NCBI RefSeq assembly: GCF_002025255.2
Contig: NZ_CP054588.1
Location: forward strand, 186,001 to 250,000
Length of the DNA stretch: 64,000 bases
Reading direction: 5' to 3'
Origin: Halolamina sp. CBA1230
GTDB taxonomy: Archaea; Halobacteriota; Halobacteria; Halobacteriales; Haloferacaceae
This document shows positions 24,724 through 33,174 of the stretch, in pieces. Below the pieces are notes generated by a model. It was not told the origin of the DNA. It worked only from the letters and a program-made list of their open reading frames with translations, and ran no database searches. Every line of letters starts with the position of its first letter. The first letter of the stretch is position 1. The position numbers and the translations under genes are program-made.

Positions 24724-26331
24724 ATGACTACGATCACCATCGGACTCGACGGCGCGAACTGGGACCTGATCCGAGACTGGCTCGAGGAGGGCCGGCTGCC
24801 GAACCTGCAGCGACTGATCGACGACGGCGTCGGCGGCGTCTCCAAGAGCTGTCTGCCGCCGATCACCGTCCCCAACTGGAAGTGTTACGCGACCGGGAAG
24901 AACCCCGGGAAGCTCGACGTGTTCCGGTTCGACCGCATAGACACCGCCGAGCGCGAACACGTGTTCCACGACGCGACCGACTTCCGCAGCGCGGAGCTGT
25001 GGGACTACCTCAACGACGAGGGGCTCTCCGCCGGCGTCGTGAACAAACCCTCGACGTACCCGCCGAAGGAGATCGACGGGTTCGTCGTCGCCGGCGGCCC
25101 CGACGCCTCCGAGACGACGTACCGCTCGCTCGACAGCGGCTTCGCGACGCCGCCGGACGTGGAGCGGTTCCTCCGCGAGGAGCTCGACTACCGCGTCCAC
25201 CCGAACCCGATGATCTCGCCGACCGAGAAGGGCGAGGCCGAGATCGAGGCGGTGCTCGACCTGATCGACCTGCGGTTCGAGGCCGCCGACCGCCTGCTGG
25301 ACCGCGAGGACCCCGACTTCCTCCACCTCACCGTGTTCTACAGCATGGCGCTCCAGCACTACTTCTGGGACGGCGAGCCCGTCCGGCGCGCCTGGGAGCG
25401 CATCGACGAGCATCTCGGTCGCTTCCTCGGCGACGGGCACGACATCCTCGTCATGTCCGACCACGGGACGTGGCACGTCGACACCGTGTTCTACCTCAAC
25501 GCGTGGCTGGCCCAGGAGGGGTATCTCGCGACCGAGCGCGGCGTCGACGAACTGCTCGGCAAGGCCGGGTTCACCAAGGAGCGCGCGCTGGCGGCCGCCA
25601 AGGCGCTCGGGATGACCGAGACGCTGGCGAACGTCGTGCCCGAGCGCGTCCAGCGACTCGTCCCCTGGGAGGAGGGAGTCAAACGCGACCGCGTGCTCTC
25701 GGTGCTCGACTGGGAGGAGACCACCGCCGTCGCGAGCAACCAGGGCCCGATCTACCTCACGCTCCCGCGCGACCACCCCGACTACGAGACGGTGCGTACG
25801 GAGCTGATCGAGAAGCTGGAGGCGCTCACCCACCCCGAGACGGGCCAGCCGATCGTGAAGGCGGTGTACCGCGGCGAGGAGTACTACCACGGCCCCTACG
25901 CCGAGAACGCGCCGGACCTCCTGCTCGATCAGGGCGAGAACGTCCACGTCAGCGACGCGGTCGGCCCCGACGACCCGATCGCCGACGAGGGGGTCTGGGC
26001 CGGCGGCAACATGCCCGAGGGGGTGTTCCTGTTCAGCGGCCCCAGTTTCCGCTCGGCGGGACTGGGCGAGCGCGCGTCGATCACCGACCTCACGCCGACG
26101 CTGCTGCACGCGATGGGCGCGGCCGTCCCCGAGGACCTCGACGGCGAGGTGCTCGACGTGTTCGCGCCCGGCACCCAGGCCGCCGAACGCGCCGTCGAGT
26201 ACCGCACGCCGCTGACGGGCGACCGCGACGGCGACGACAGGGAGGAGCAACGCTCCTCTGGCAGTCGGACGCAGTCCGACGACGACGAGGCGGTCGAACA
26301 ACGACTCGCGGATCTCGGCTACCTGGAGTAA
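24724..26331 (+). CDS. Alkaline phosphatase superfamily phosphodiesterase (type I NPP-like)
   Basis: 535 residues, no signal peptide. Metal and nucleophile motifs: ITIGLDGANWDL (Asp9), VPNWKCYATGKNPGKLDVF (about 57-75), HLTVFYSMALQHYFWDG, and LVMSDHGTWHVDTVFYLNAW. Family members cleave or transfer phosphodiester-linked groups; proteins with this NPGK signature are common in archaeal and bacterial glycan loci. The C-terminus EQRLADLGYLE matches RRLSQLGYI of the protein at 1859. It heads an operon with the DUF354 gene (1-base stop/start overlap), a deacetylase, a FemAB-like protein and a GT4. The start is the first ATG after the shared promoter element; no other in-frame start precedes it nearby. 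Confidence 0.8.
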   Translation: MTTITIGLDGANWDLIRDWLEEGRLPNLQRLIDDGVGGVSKSCLPPITVPNWKCYATGKNPGKLDVFRFDRIDTAEREHVFHDATDFRSAELWDYLNDEGLSAGVVNKPSTYPPKEIDGFVVAGGPDASETTYRSLDSGFATPPDVERFLREELDYRVHPNPMISPTEKGEAEIEAVLDLIDLRFEAADRLLDREDPDFLHLTVFYSMALQHYFWDGEPVRRAWERIDEHLGRFLGDGHDILVMSDHGTWHVDTVFYLNAWLAQEGYLATERGVDELLGKAGFTKERALAAAKALGMTETLANVVPERVQRLVPWEEGVKRDRVLSVLDWEETTAVASNQGPIYLTLPRDHPDYETVRTELIEKLEALTHPETGQPIVKAVYRGEEYYHGPYAENAPDLLLDQGENVHVSDAVGPDDPIADEGVWAGGNMPEGVFLFSGPSFRSAGLGERASITDLTPTLLHAMGAAVPEDLDGEVLDVFAPGTQAAERAVEYRTPLTGDRDGDDREEQRSSGSRTQSDDDEAVEQRLADLGYLE

Positions 26332-27359
26332 TGCGCCTGCTCGTCGACGTGACCCACCCGGCCCACGTCCACCTGTTCCGGAACGCGATCGAGGTCCTGC
26401 GGCGCCGCGGCCACGAGGTCCGGGTCGTCGCCCGCGAGAAGGACGTGACCCTCGACCTGCTCGCGGCGTACGGCGTCGATCACGTCTCGCTCTCGCGGTC
26501 GCGCCCGGGCGCCACGGGCACTGTCCGCGAGTGGGTGGGCCGGGCGGGCGGGCTGCTGCGGCTCGCCCGCTCGTTCGACCCCGACGTCGTGTTGAGCCGT
26601 CTCAACCCCGCCGCCGCGTACGTCTCCGCGGCGCTGGGCGCCCCGAACGTGGTGTTCCACGACACCGAGGTCGCGGGGCTGCTGGACCGCGTGACACTGC
26701 CCGCCGCGGCGGTCGTGGCGACGCCCGCAGCGTTCGACCGCGAACTCCCCGCCACGCACGTCCGGTATCGCGGCTTCCACGAACTCGCCTACCTCCACCC
26801 GGCACGGTTCGAACCCGACGGCGACCGACTCCGCGCGCACGACGTCGATCCAGACGAACCCTACTCGGTCGTCCGACTGGTTGCGATGGACGCCCACCAC
26901 GACCGGGGGAACGAGGGGGTCCCGGCCGAGACGGTCCGGCGACTCGTCAACGAACTCGGCGATCACGGTGCGGTGTACGTCACCAGCGAGGCGCCGCTCC
27001 CGGACGACCTGGCCGAGTACGCCGCGCCCGTCCCCGTCGACGCGATGCACGACCTGCTCGCGTTCGCGGACTGCTACGCCGGCGACTCCTCGACGATGGC
27101 GACCGAGGCGGCCGTCCTCGGCACCCCGTCGGTGCGGTACAACCCCCTCGACGGCGAGATGGGCAACTTCGAGCAGTTGGGGGAGGCGGGGCTGGTCCGC
27201 TCGCACCGCGATCCCGAGACCGCGGCCGACTCGGCGGTCGAACTGGTCGCGGACCCCGAGGCAGGGAAGCGCTGGCGGCGGCGCCGTCGCCACCTGCTCG
27301 CGGAGGTCGTCGACCCCACCGCGTTCGCGGTCGCGCTGGTCGAGGAGGTGGGCGAATGA
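26331..27359 (+). CDS. DUF354-family glycosyltransferase-like protein
   Basis: 342 residues of GT-B-like fold. The opening LLVDVTHPAHVHLFRNAIEV and RRRGHEVRVVAREKDV are hallmarks of archaeal DUF354 proteins, related to UDP-GlcNAc 2-epimerase and MurG-type transferases. The C-terminal half has CYAGDSSTMATEAAVLGTPS, the sugar-nucleotide-binding Gly-Asp-Ser-Ser block. A cytoplasmic glycosyltransferase or epimerase role is likely; the sugar is unknown. Its ATG shares a base with the preceding stop (TAATG) and its own stop overlaps the next start by 4 bases. Confidence 0.75.
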   Translation: MRLLVDVTHPAHVHLFRNAIEVLRRRGHEVRVVAREKDVTLDLLAAYGVDHVSLSRSRPGATGTVREWVGRAGGLLRLARSFDPDVVLSRLNPAAAYVSAALGAPNVVFHDTEVAGLLDRVTLPAAAVVATPAAFDRELPATHVRYRGFHELAYLHPARFEPDGDRLRAHDVDPDEPYSVVRLVAMDAHHDRGNEGVPAETVRRLVNELGDHGAVYVTSEAPLPDDLAEYAAPVPVDAMHDLLAFADCYAGDSSTMATEAAVLGTPSVRYNPLDGEMGNFEQLGEAGLVRSHRDPETAADSAVELVADPEAGKRWRRRRRHLLAEVVDPTAFAVALVEEVGE

Positions 27360-28420
27360 GCGAGAACCCGCCTGACGCCGGCGACTACCCCGGGCTCGCT
27401 GGCGACGAGCGACCGATCCCTGAGGGCCACGAGTTCGTCCTCCTGCTCACCCACGACGTGGACCGGCCGTACAAGACGTACCAGGCGCCGTACTACGCGC
27501 TACGCGACGGCGAGAACCGACGCCACCACCTCGCGTCGCTGCTCCCGTGGCGGGAGCCGTACTGGCAGTTCGACACCGTGATGGCCGTCGAGGAGTCCCT
27601 GGGCGTGCGGTCGGCGTTCTACTTCCTCCAAGAACAGCGCATCTGGGAGCGGCCCGCCCGGGAGTGGCTCAGCCCCCGCGCCTGGCAGCTGTTCGGCGGC
27701 CGGTACTCGCTGTCCGACCCCGAGATCCGCGCTGTCGTCGAGACGCTCGACGACGGCGGCTGGGAGGTCGGCCTCCACGGCTCCTACGAGTCGCCGCGGG
27801 ACCGCGACCGACTCCGGACCGAACTCGCGGCCGTCGAGGACGCGCTGGGCGACGAGGCCGTCGGCGGCCGCCAGCACTACCTCAACCTCGCGGTGCCGGA
27901 GACCTGGCGCCACTACCGTGCGCTCGGCCTGCGCTACGACACCAGCCTCGGCTCCAGCGAGGAGGTCGGGTTCGCCCACGGCTACGGGCTGAAGCGCCCG
28001 TTCGACGACGAGTTCGTCGTGTTCCCGCTGACGATCATGGAGAACGCGCTCCCGGACCCCGGCGACAGCTTCGAGACGGCGTGGACGGTCTGTGACGACC
28101 TGCTCGAGGAGGCCGCGCGCAACGACGCCGTGATGTCGGTGCTCTGGCATCCGCGGGTGTTCAGCGTCGACGACTTCCCGGGGTACGGACGGCTCTACCG
28201 TCGGCTGGTGCAGAGCGCGCTGGACCGTGGCGCGTGGGTCGGGTCGCCCGCGGAGTTCTACGAGGCGGTCGACCTCGGTCAGCCCGGCGACGCTGCCGAA
28301 CCACGGGAGTCCGACCAGCGATCAGGGCCGCTCTGTCGGCGGCTTCGTCCCCCCCGACGGCAGTCGACGGACCGAGGGAGCGAGCGCTGGCGAACACGGT
28401 CCGGGGCGGGCTGTCGGTAA
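27356..28420 (+). CDS. Polysaccharide deacetylase family protein
   Basis: 354 residues. It begins with a NodB-like core: LLLTHDVDRPYKTYQA (metal-binding Asp), FDTVMAVEESLGVRSAFYFL, and WEVGLHGSYES, where the His belongs to the expected metal site. LRYDTSLGSSEEVGFAHG and MSVLWHPRVFSVDDFPGYG resemble the late motifs of long NodB proteins from exopolysaccharide loci. The last 45 residues are Arg/Ser-rich and unlike the rest, so they may be a loose tail. It probably removes acetyl groups from an N-acetylated glycan or precursor. It sits within the operon, overlapping DUF354 by 4 bases, with 41 bases before the FemAB gene. Confidence 0.78.
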   Translation: MSENPPDAGDYPGLAGDERPIPEGHEFVLLLTHDVDRPYKTYQAPYYALRDGENRRHHLASLLPWREPYWQFDTVMAVEESLGVRSAFYFLQEQRIWERPAREWLSPRAWQLFGGRYSLSDPEIRAVVETLDDGGWEVGLHGSYESPRDRDRLRTELAAVEDALGDEAVGGRQHYLNLAVPETWRHYRALGLRYDTSLGSSEEVGFAHGYGLKRPFDDEFVVFPLTIMENALPDPGDSFETAWTVCDDLLEEAARNDAVMSVLWHPRVFSVDDFPGYGRLYRRLVQSALDRGAWVGSPAEFYEAVDLGQPGDAAEPRESDQRSGPLCRRLRPPRRQSTDRGSERWRTRSGAGCR

Positions 28421-28461
28421 CGAGGGGATAACTATCGGGACGGGTGCGCTGGAGCCTGTCA

Positions 28462-29469
28462 ATGGAGATCCGACAGCTCTCGTTCGAGGCGTGGGGCGAC
28501 GCCCTCCCCTCGAGTGGGTTCGAGGTGTTCCACACCCCGGCGGCGCTGCGCGTTCTCGACGCCCACGCGTCGGGCGAACTCCGGCTCTACGGCGGCTTCA
28601 AGGGCGACCGCCCGATCGGCCTGTTCCCGGTCGTCGTCCAGGACCGGGCAGTCGGTCGCGCGGTGCTCTCACCCCCGCCGGGGTTCTCGATCCCGCGGCT
28701 GGGCCCGCTGGTGATGCCCGCAAGCCCGAAGCGTCGCAAGCGCGAGAAAGTGAACAGCGAGTTCACGGCTGCCGTCCTCGACGATCTCGACGCCGACGGC
28801 TCGCTCACGGTGTTCCGGGCGGTCTGCCCGACCAGCTACCCCGATCCGCGGCCGTTCGTCTGGGCGGACCTCTCGCTCGACACGTCGTTCACCTACCGGC
28901 TCGCGGTCGACGAGGACACCGACGCGCTGCAGTCCTCCTTCAGCAAGAGCCTCCGGCGGGAGATCCGCGACGCCGAGGAGCTGGCCGTCACCGTCGAGCG
29001 CGGCGGAACCGACCCCGTCGAACGGATCTACGACCGCACGCAGGAGCGCTACGCCGAGCAGGACCGCGGCTTCACGCTCGATAGGTCGTACGTGACCGAC
29101 CTCACCGACGCGCTGGCCGCCGAGGACCGCTGCCGGACGTACGTTGCCCGCGACGCCGACGGCGAGTTCCTCTCGGGCGTGGTCGTGCTGTACAGCAACG
29201 ACGCCGCCTACTTCTGGCTCGGCGGCACCCGAACGGTCCACGAGGGGACGGGCGTCAACGGGCTGCTCCACTGGCGGATCATCGAGGACATCGCCGCCGG
29301 GGAGCCCCGGGACAGCGTCGACACGTACGACCTGATGGGCGCAAACACCGAGCGGCTCTGCCGATACAAGAGCAAGTTCGGCGCGTCGCTGGCGCCGTAC
29401 TACGCGCTCGAGTCCAACGGCGCGGGGATGGCCGCCGCCAAGACAGCCTACCGGCTGGTGAGTCGATGA
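28462..29469 (+). CDS. FemAB/GNAT-fold acyl- or aminoacyltransferase-like protein
   Basis: 335 residues from ATG 28462 (MEIRQL); an in-frame start 18 bases upstream (28444) is less likely because a GGATAACTA element lies 30-36 bases before 28462. It has the same order of blocks as the protein at 868: GGFKGDRPIGLFPV, PPPGFSIPRLGPLV, YAEQDRGFTLDRSYVTDL, then YDLMGANTERLCRYKSKFG and YYALES. FemAB-related proteins in glycan loci attach amino acids or acyl groups; the acceptor is unknown. The stop overlaps the GT4 start (ATGA). Confidence 0.75.
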   Translation: MEIRQLSFEAWGDALPSSGFEVFHTPAALRVLDAHASGELRLYGGFKGDRPIGLFPVVVQDRAVGRAVLSPPPGFSIPRLGPLVMPASPKRRKREKVNSEFTAAVLDDLDADGSLTVFRAVCPTSYPDPRPFVWADLSLDTSFTYRLAVDEDTDALQSSFSKSLRREIRDAEELAVTVERGGTDPVERIYDRTQERYAEQDRGFTLDRSYVTDLTDALAAEDRCRTYVARDADGEFLSGVVVLYSNDAAYFWLGGTRTVHEGTGVNGLLHWRIIEDIAAGEPRDSVDTYDLMGANTERLCRYKSKFGASLAPYYALESNGAGMAAAKTAYRLVSR

Positions 29470-30452
29470 GCGAGCAACTGGGCGACCCGAGTGAACGGTC
29501 GAGCGAGTCGGCGGACCTGCGCGTCCTCAACCTCGTCCCCAGCGAGGAGTCGCGGTTCTTCCAGCAGCAGGTCGAGACGCTCGAGGGGCTGGGCGTCGAG
29601 AGTACGGTGCTCACGGTGCCCGCCGATCGGGAGTACGAGGACGGCGAGACCTCGGGACGTTCGGTGCTCGACTACGCGCGGCTCTACCCGCCGACGCTCG
29701 CGGCCTCGTTCGGCGACTACGACCTGATCCACGCCAACTACGGGCTGACCGCGCCCCACGCGCTCTGCCAGCCGAACCTTCCGGTGGTGATGTCGCTGTG
29801 GGGAACCGACCTGTTCGGCAAGTACGGTCGGGTGAGCCGGCTCTGTGCCCGCTGGGCCGACGGGGTCGTCGTCATGTCGCCGGCCATGGCCGACGCGATC
29901 GATCGCGACGTGACCGTCATCCCCCACGGGATCGATCTGGAGCGGTTCCAGCCAGAACCGCCCGCCGCCGCCCGGGAGCGACTCGGCTGGGACCAGGACA
30001 CGTACCACGTGCTGTTCCCCTACCCGCCCGAGCGGGCGGTGAAGAACTACCCGCGGGCTCAGCGCGTCGTCGACGCGGCGCGGGAACAACTCGACGGGCC
30101 GGTGACGCTCCAGACGGTCACGGGCGTCCCCCACGAGGAGATGCCGACGTACCTCAACGCCGCCGACGCGCTGCTGCTGACCTCGGACCACGAGGGGTCG
30201 CCCAACGCGGTGAAGGAGGCGCTGGCCTGCAACCTCCCGGTGGTCGCGACCGACGTCGGCGACGTGGCGACGCGGCTCGACGGCCTCGACCACTCACACG
30301 TCGGGCGCTCCGACGCCGAGCTCGCGGACGGGCTCGTCGACGCGCTCCGGACCGACGACCGCTCCCGCGGCCGCGATGCGGTTCGGGAGATCAGCCGCGA
30401 GCACACCGGCGAGCAGCTGCTGGCGCTGTACCGCGAGATCGTCGACGGCTGA
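29466..30452 (+). CDS. Glycosyltransferase family 4 (GT-B)
   Basis: 328 residues. The N-terminal acceptor lobe includes LRVLNLVPSEESRFFQQQVE and DYDLIHANYGLTAPHAL; the C-terminal lobe has VIPHGIDLERF at the domain joint, and the donor-binding E-x7-E motif in SDHEGSPNAVKEALACNLPV. This makes it a retaining GT4 using a nucleotide sugar in the cytoplasm, adding to a lipid-linked acceptor. The sugar cannot be told. It is the last gene of the 24.7-30.5 kb operon. Confidence 0.87.
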   Translation: MSEQLGDPSERSSESADLRVLNLVPSEESRFFQQQVETLEGLGVESTVLTVPADREYEDGETSGRSVLDYARLYPPTLAASFGDYDLIHANYGLTAPHALCQPNLPVVMSLWGTDLFGKYGRVSRLCARWADGVVVMSPAMADAIDRDVTVIPHGIDLERFQPEPPAAARERLGWDQDTYHVLFPYPPERAVKNYPRAQRVVDAAREQLDGPVTLQTVTGVPHEEMPTYLNAADALLLTSDHEGSPNAVKEALACNLPVVATDVGDVATRLDGLDHSHVGRSDAELADGLVDALRTDDRSRGRDAVREISREHTGEQLLALYREIVDG

Positions 30453-30526
30453 GTCGCCGACCGCTCATCGGGAGCGGCCGACCACCCGAACACGTTAATA
30501 CATCCGATACAAATAGTACGACACCG

Positions 30527-30886
30527 ATGCCAATCAGCGCGGATCGGTTCGAGTCGATCGACGACGAGGAGGGGCCGACGCCGGGGACGAACGCACACGA
30601 GATCCTTTCGTTCCTTGAGGTCCACGCCGACGAGGCGTTCACCCAGAGCGAGATCGCAGAAGCGACCGGGATCAACAGAGGCTCCGTCGGGCCGACACTC
30701 AGCCGGCTCCACACGGACGGACGCGTCGATCACAAGGGGATCTACTGGCGGATCAGCGACCACGCCCGGAGCGTGGACGCAGCGGCGAGCCACGCGAACG
30801 AGGCCGCTGCGAGCCGCGAGGACGAACCCATGGCGTACGACGAGTGGCAGGAACACGCAGTCGATCCCCGGAACGACCGTGAGTGA
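30527..30886 (+). CDS. Winged-HTH protein, antitoxin-like partner of the PemK-like gene
   Basis: 119 residues. An acidic start is followed by a MarR-like winged helix: NAHEILSFLEVHADEAFTQ, SEIAEATGINRGSVGPTLSR as recognition helix, then VDHKGIYWRI. A Ser/Ala-rich linker and a short tail (AYDEWQEHAVDP) could bind a partner, as antitoxin tails do. The gene overlaps the downstream PemK-like gene by 8 bases, the usual order for an antitoxin-toxin pair. An AT-rich stretch (cgttaatacatccgatacaaatag, 30493-30516) is the likely promoter and may hold its operator. Confidence 0.75.
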   Translation: MPISADRFESIDDEEGPTPGTNAHEILSFLEVHADEAFTQSEIAEATGINRGSVGPTLSRLHTDGRVDHKGIYWRISDHARSVDAAASHANEAAASREDEPMAYDEWQEHAVDPRNDRE

Positions 30887-31217
30887 GGCGTATCGAGCGG
30901 GCGACGTGTTCTGGGCCCCTGACCCGTTCAGGGAAGGGTCGAACCCCCGACTGTGGCTCGTCCTCGCCGCGGAGAACCTGCCGTACCCCGGCGAAGAGTA
31001 CGTTTGTGCGGCGCTCACGACGAGCGACCTCCCGGCGAACTACGAGGTGGGCGACGACTGGGAGATCGGTCGAGACCCGGAGAAGATCTCGTACTGCTCT
31101 CCCTGGGTCGTCGGCACGATCAAACACCGCGCGATCGCGAACCCACAGGGGAGAGTGACGGAGGCGTTCACGGAACGGATGACCGAACAGTGCCGTCAGT
31201 TTCTGAGGAGCAAGTGA
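30879..31217 (+). CDS. PemK/MazF-like toxin-family protein
   Basis: 112 residues, GTG start at 30879 inside the end of the HTH gene. The frame opens AYRAGDVFWAPDPF, with the Gly-Asp-(V/I)-x-W start of PemK/MazF proteins, then RLWLVLAAE and YVCAALTTSDLPA for the central strands, and VGTIKHRAIANPQGRVTEAF, where I-K-H-R may replace the usual catalytic Arg/Ser-Thr region. MazF-like proteins cut RNA; activity here is not proven because the exact catalytic residues are not conserved. Haloarchaea often carry such HTH-PemK pairs. A longer ORF in this frame starting at 30615 is a shadow over the HTH gene. Confidence 0.7.
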   Translation: MSEAYRAGDVFWAPDPFREGSNPRLWLVLAAENLPYPGEEYVCAALTTSDLPANYEVGDDWEIGRDPEKISYCSPWVVGTIKHRAIANPQGRVTEAFTERMTEQCRQFLRSK

Positions 31218-31337
31218 CCGCGCGAGCGTCGAGGACGACGCCGCGTTTTCGCTGCCGGTCGGTAGTCGGTTGTTTCGCCGTCGACGCTCGTCAGTCCTCG
31301 GAACCGGCGTCGTCACCGACATCTACCGGTATTAAGC

Positions 31338-31350
31338 GTATAACAATCCC
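31338..31350 (+). promoter_or_regulatory. Promoter-like element GTATAACAATCCC
   Basis: Recurrent element ending 30 bases before the ATG at 31381. Confidence 0.5.
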
Positions 31351-31380
31351 CCGTTCGGGCCGAGCCACACCAACGTCTCC

Positions 31381-33174
31381 ATGTCACGACTTTCGAAGAT
31401 CGGGCTCCTCGTGGGGTACGCCTGTCTCGCGCTCGCGGTCGTCGTCGCCCGGCGGGCGCCGGCAGCCAGCTACGAGCTCTCGGTGTACGCCGCGACGCCC
31501 ACGGCGACGTGGCTGGCGCTGTTCGTCGCGCTGCTCGCCGGCGCCGGCGTCGCGCTGGCCGGCTCCCGGGCGCCCGCCACACACACGGCGTCGCTGGGGT
31601 TGATCGGCGCGGTCGGGATGACGGTGTACGCGATGCCGGTGCTCCGGGGGTACGCGTTCTACGGCGCCGGCGACTCGCTGAGCCACGTCGGCTGGGCCCG
31701 CGAGATCGCGGGTGGCACGCTCGAACCCACCGAACTGCTCTACCCGGGTATCCACACGCTCACGGTGATCGTCGGCCGGGTCGCCGGCGTGCCGCTGGCG
31801 CTCGCCAACGAGTACGTCGTGCTCGTCGCGGTGCCGGCCGTGTTCCTGCTGTTCGTGCCCGCGTCGGTCCGGCTGCTCGTCGACCGCCCCGAGGCGGCCG
31901 CAGTCGGCCTGCTGGCGGCAGTGTCGTTCGCCCCGATCAACAACGTCTCCGTCCACCCCAACGCCCACCCGGCGAGCCAGACGATCCTGCTGTTCGCGGT
32001 CGTGCTCTACCTCGCGATCGCGGTCGCCGCAGGCGCGTTCACACCCGACTCGGGGCCGGGGAGCGACCGCGCCCTCGGCGGCAGCGTGCTGCTCGCGGTC
32101 GCGGCGACAGCGCTGGTGTTCGTCCACCCACAGCAGGCGCTGAACGTCGCCGGCTTCCTGGGCGGGATGGCGGCGCTCCAACTGCTCGTCCGGTGGCATC
32201 GGCCCGCCCACTCGCTCGCGGGCACGGCGTCGATGGTCCCCTACACGGTGCTGGTGCTCGGCGCGTTCATGCTGTGGACCCCGCGGTTCGAGCGCGCGAC
32301 CGGGGCGGTGATGGCGACCGTCGAGGGGCTGCTCCAGGGGAGTACGACCGGCGCGGCGGTCGTGAGCGCGAAATCCACCTCGCTGACCAGCGTCGGCGGG
32401 AGCCTCCCCGAACTGTTCCTCAAACTGTTCGGCGCCGCCGCGGTGCTCTCCCTGCTGGCCGCGGCGCTGTTCCTGCTCGCGGCCAGGCGCCACCGCCGCC
32501 ACCCGCTCCCGCTCCTGCTCGCGGCGGGGCTGCTCCCGGTCGTCGGCGTGTTCTTCGTCGTGTTCGCGGCCAACCTCGGGGACATGTACTTCCGATATCA
32601 CGGGTTCCTGATGGTGCCGATCACCGTCGCGGGCGCGGTTGGGCTGCTCCGACTCCGCGACTGGCTCGGCGACGTGGGCGGTGAGCGGGCCGGGAGCGCG
32701 GTCGTGCTCGCGGTCCTGCTGGTGCTCGCGCCGGCCGGGCTGGTCGCGGTCCACGCCTCGCCGTACATGTACCAGCCCTCCCAGCACGTCACTGCCGCAA
32801 CGATCGACGGCCACGAGGCGGCGTTCGAACACCGCGACCCGGACGTCCCGTTCACCGGGCTTCGGGGCGGGCCGCGGCGGTACGTCGACTACCACTACGG
32901 CACCCAGCAGGCCCGCGACCGCCTCGAGTTCCCGGGCTACCGCGAGGGGATCAGACCCGCCGTGTTCGAGGCCGCGAACTACTCGACGGCGTTCGAGGAG
33001 GATCGCTACGTCGTGACGTCGCAAGCGGTTCGTGAGCAGGAGATCCAGCTGTACGACGGGTTCCGCTACCCGGAACGCGGGTTCCGCGCGCTCTCCCGAA
33101 CGCCCGGCGTCGACCGCGTTCGCGCCAACGACGGGTTCTGGCTCTACTACGCCGAGGGAGGTGGTGAGGCGTAG
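31381..33174 (+). CDS. Polytopic membrane protein, GT-C glycosyltransferase-like
   Basis: 597 residues with about 11-13 transmembrane helices in the first 460 residues and a soluble C-terminal domain outside the membrane (about 465-597). The first large loop reads FYGAGDSLSHVGWAREIAGG, with an acidic residue followed by SH, as in the first extracellular loop of GT-C enzymes that use lipid-linked sugars. HPNAHPASQTILL and LGDMYFRYHGFLMV are further polar loops. It is the only candidate in the window for a GT-C transferase or a Wzy-like polymerase. It abuts the flippase gene (TAG directly followed by ATG), so the two are cotranscribed. The exact role is open. Confidence 0.65.
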   Translation: MSRLSKIGLLVGYACLALAVVVARRAPAASYELSVYAATPTATWLALFVALLAGAGVALAGSRAPATHTASLGLIGAVGMTVYAMPVLRGYAFYGAGDSLSHVGWAREIAGGTLEPTELLYPGIHTLTVIVGRVAGVPLALANEYVVLVAVPAVFLLFVPASVRLLVDRPEAAAVGLLAAVSFAPINNVSVHPNAHPASQTILLFAVVLYLAIAVAAGAFTPDSGPGSDRALGGSVLLAVAATALVFVHPQQALNVAGFLGGMAALQLLVRWHRPAHSLAGTASMVPYTVLVLGAFMLWTPRFERATGAVMATVEGLLQGSTTGAAVVSAKSTSLTSVGGSLPELFLKLFGAAAVLSLLAAALFLLAARRHRRHPLPLLLAAGLLPVVGVFFVVFAANLGDMYFRYHGFLMVPITVAGAVGLLRLRDWLGDVGGERAGSAVVLAVLLVLAPAGLVAVHASPYMYQPSQHVTAATIDGHEAAFEHRDPDVPFTGLRGGPRRYVDYHYGTQQARDRLEFPGYREGIRPAVFEAANYSTAFEEDRYVVTSQAVREQEIQLYDGFRYPERGFRALSRTPGVDRVRANDGFWLYYAEGGGEA

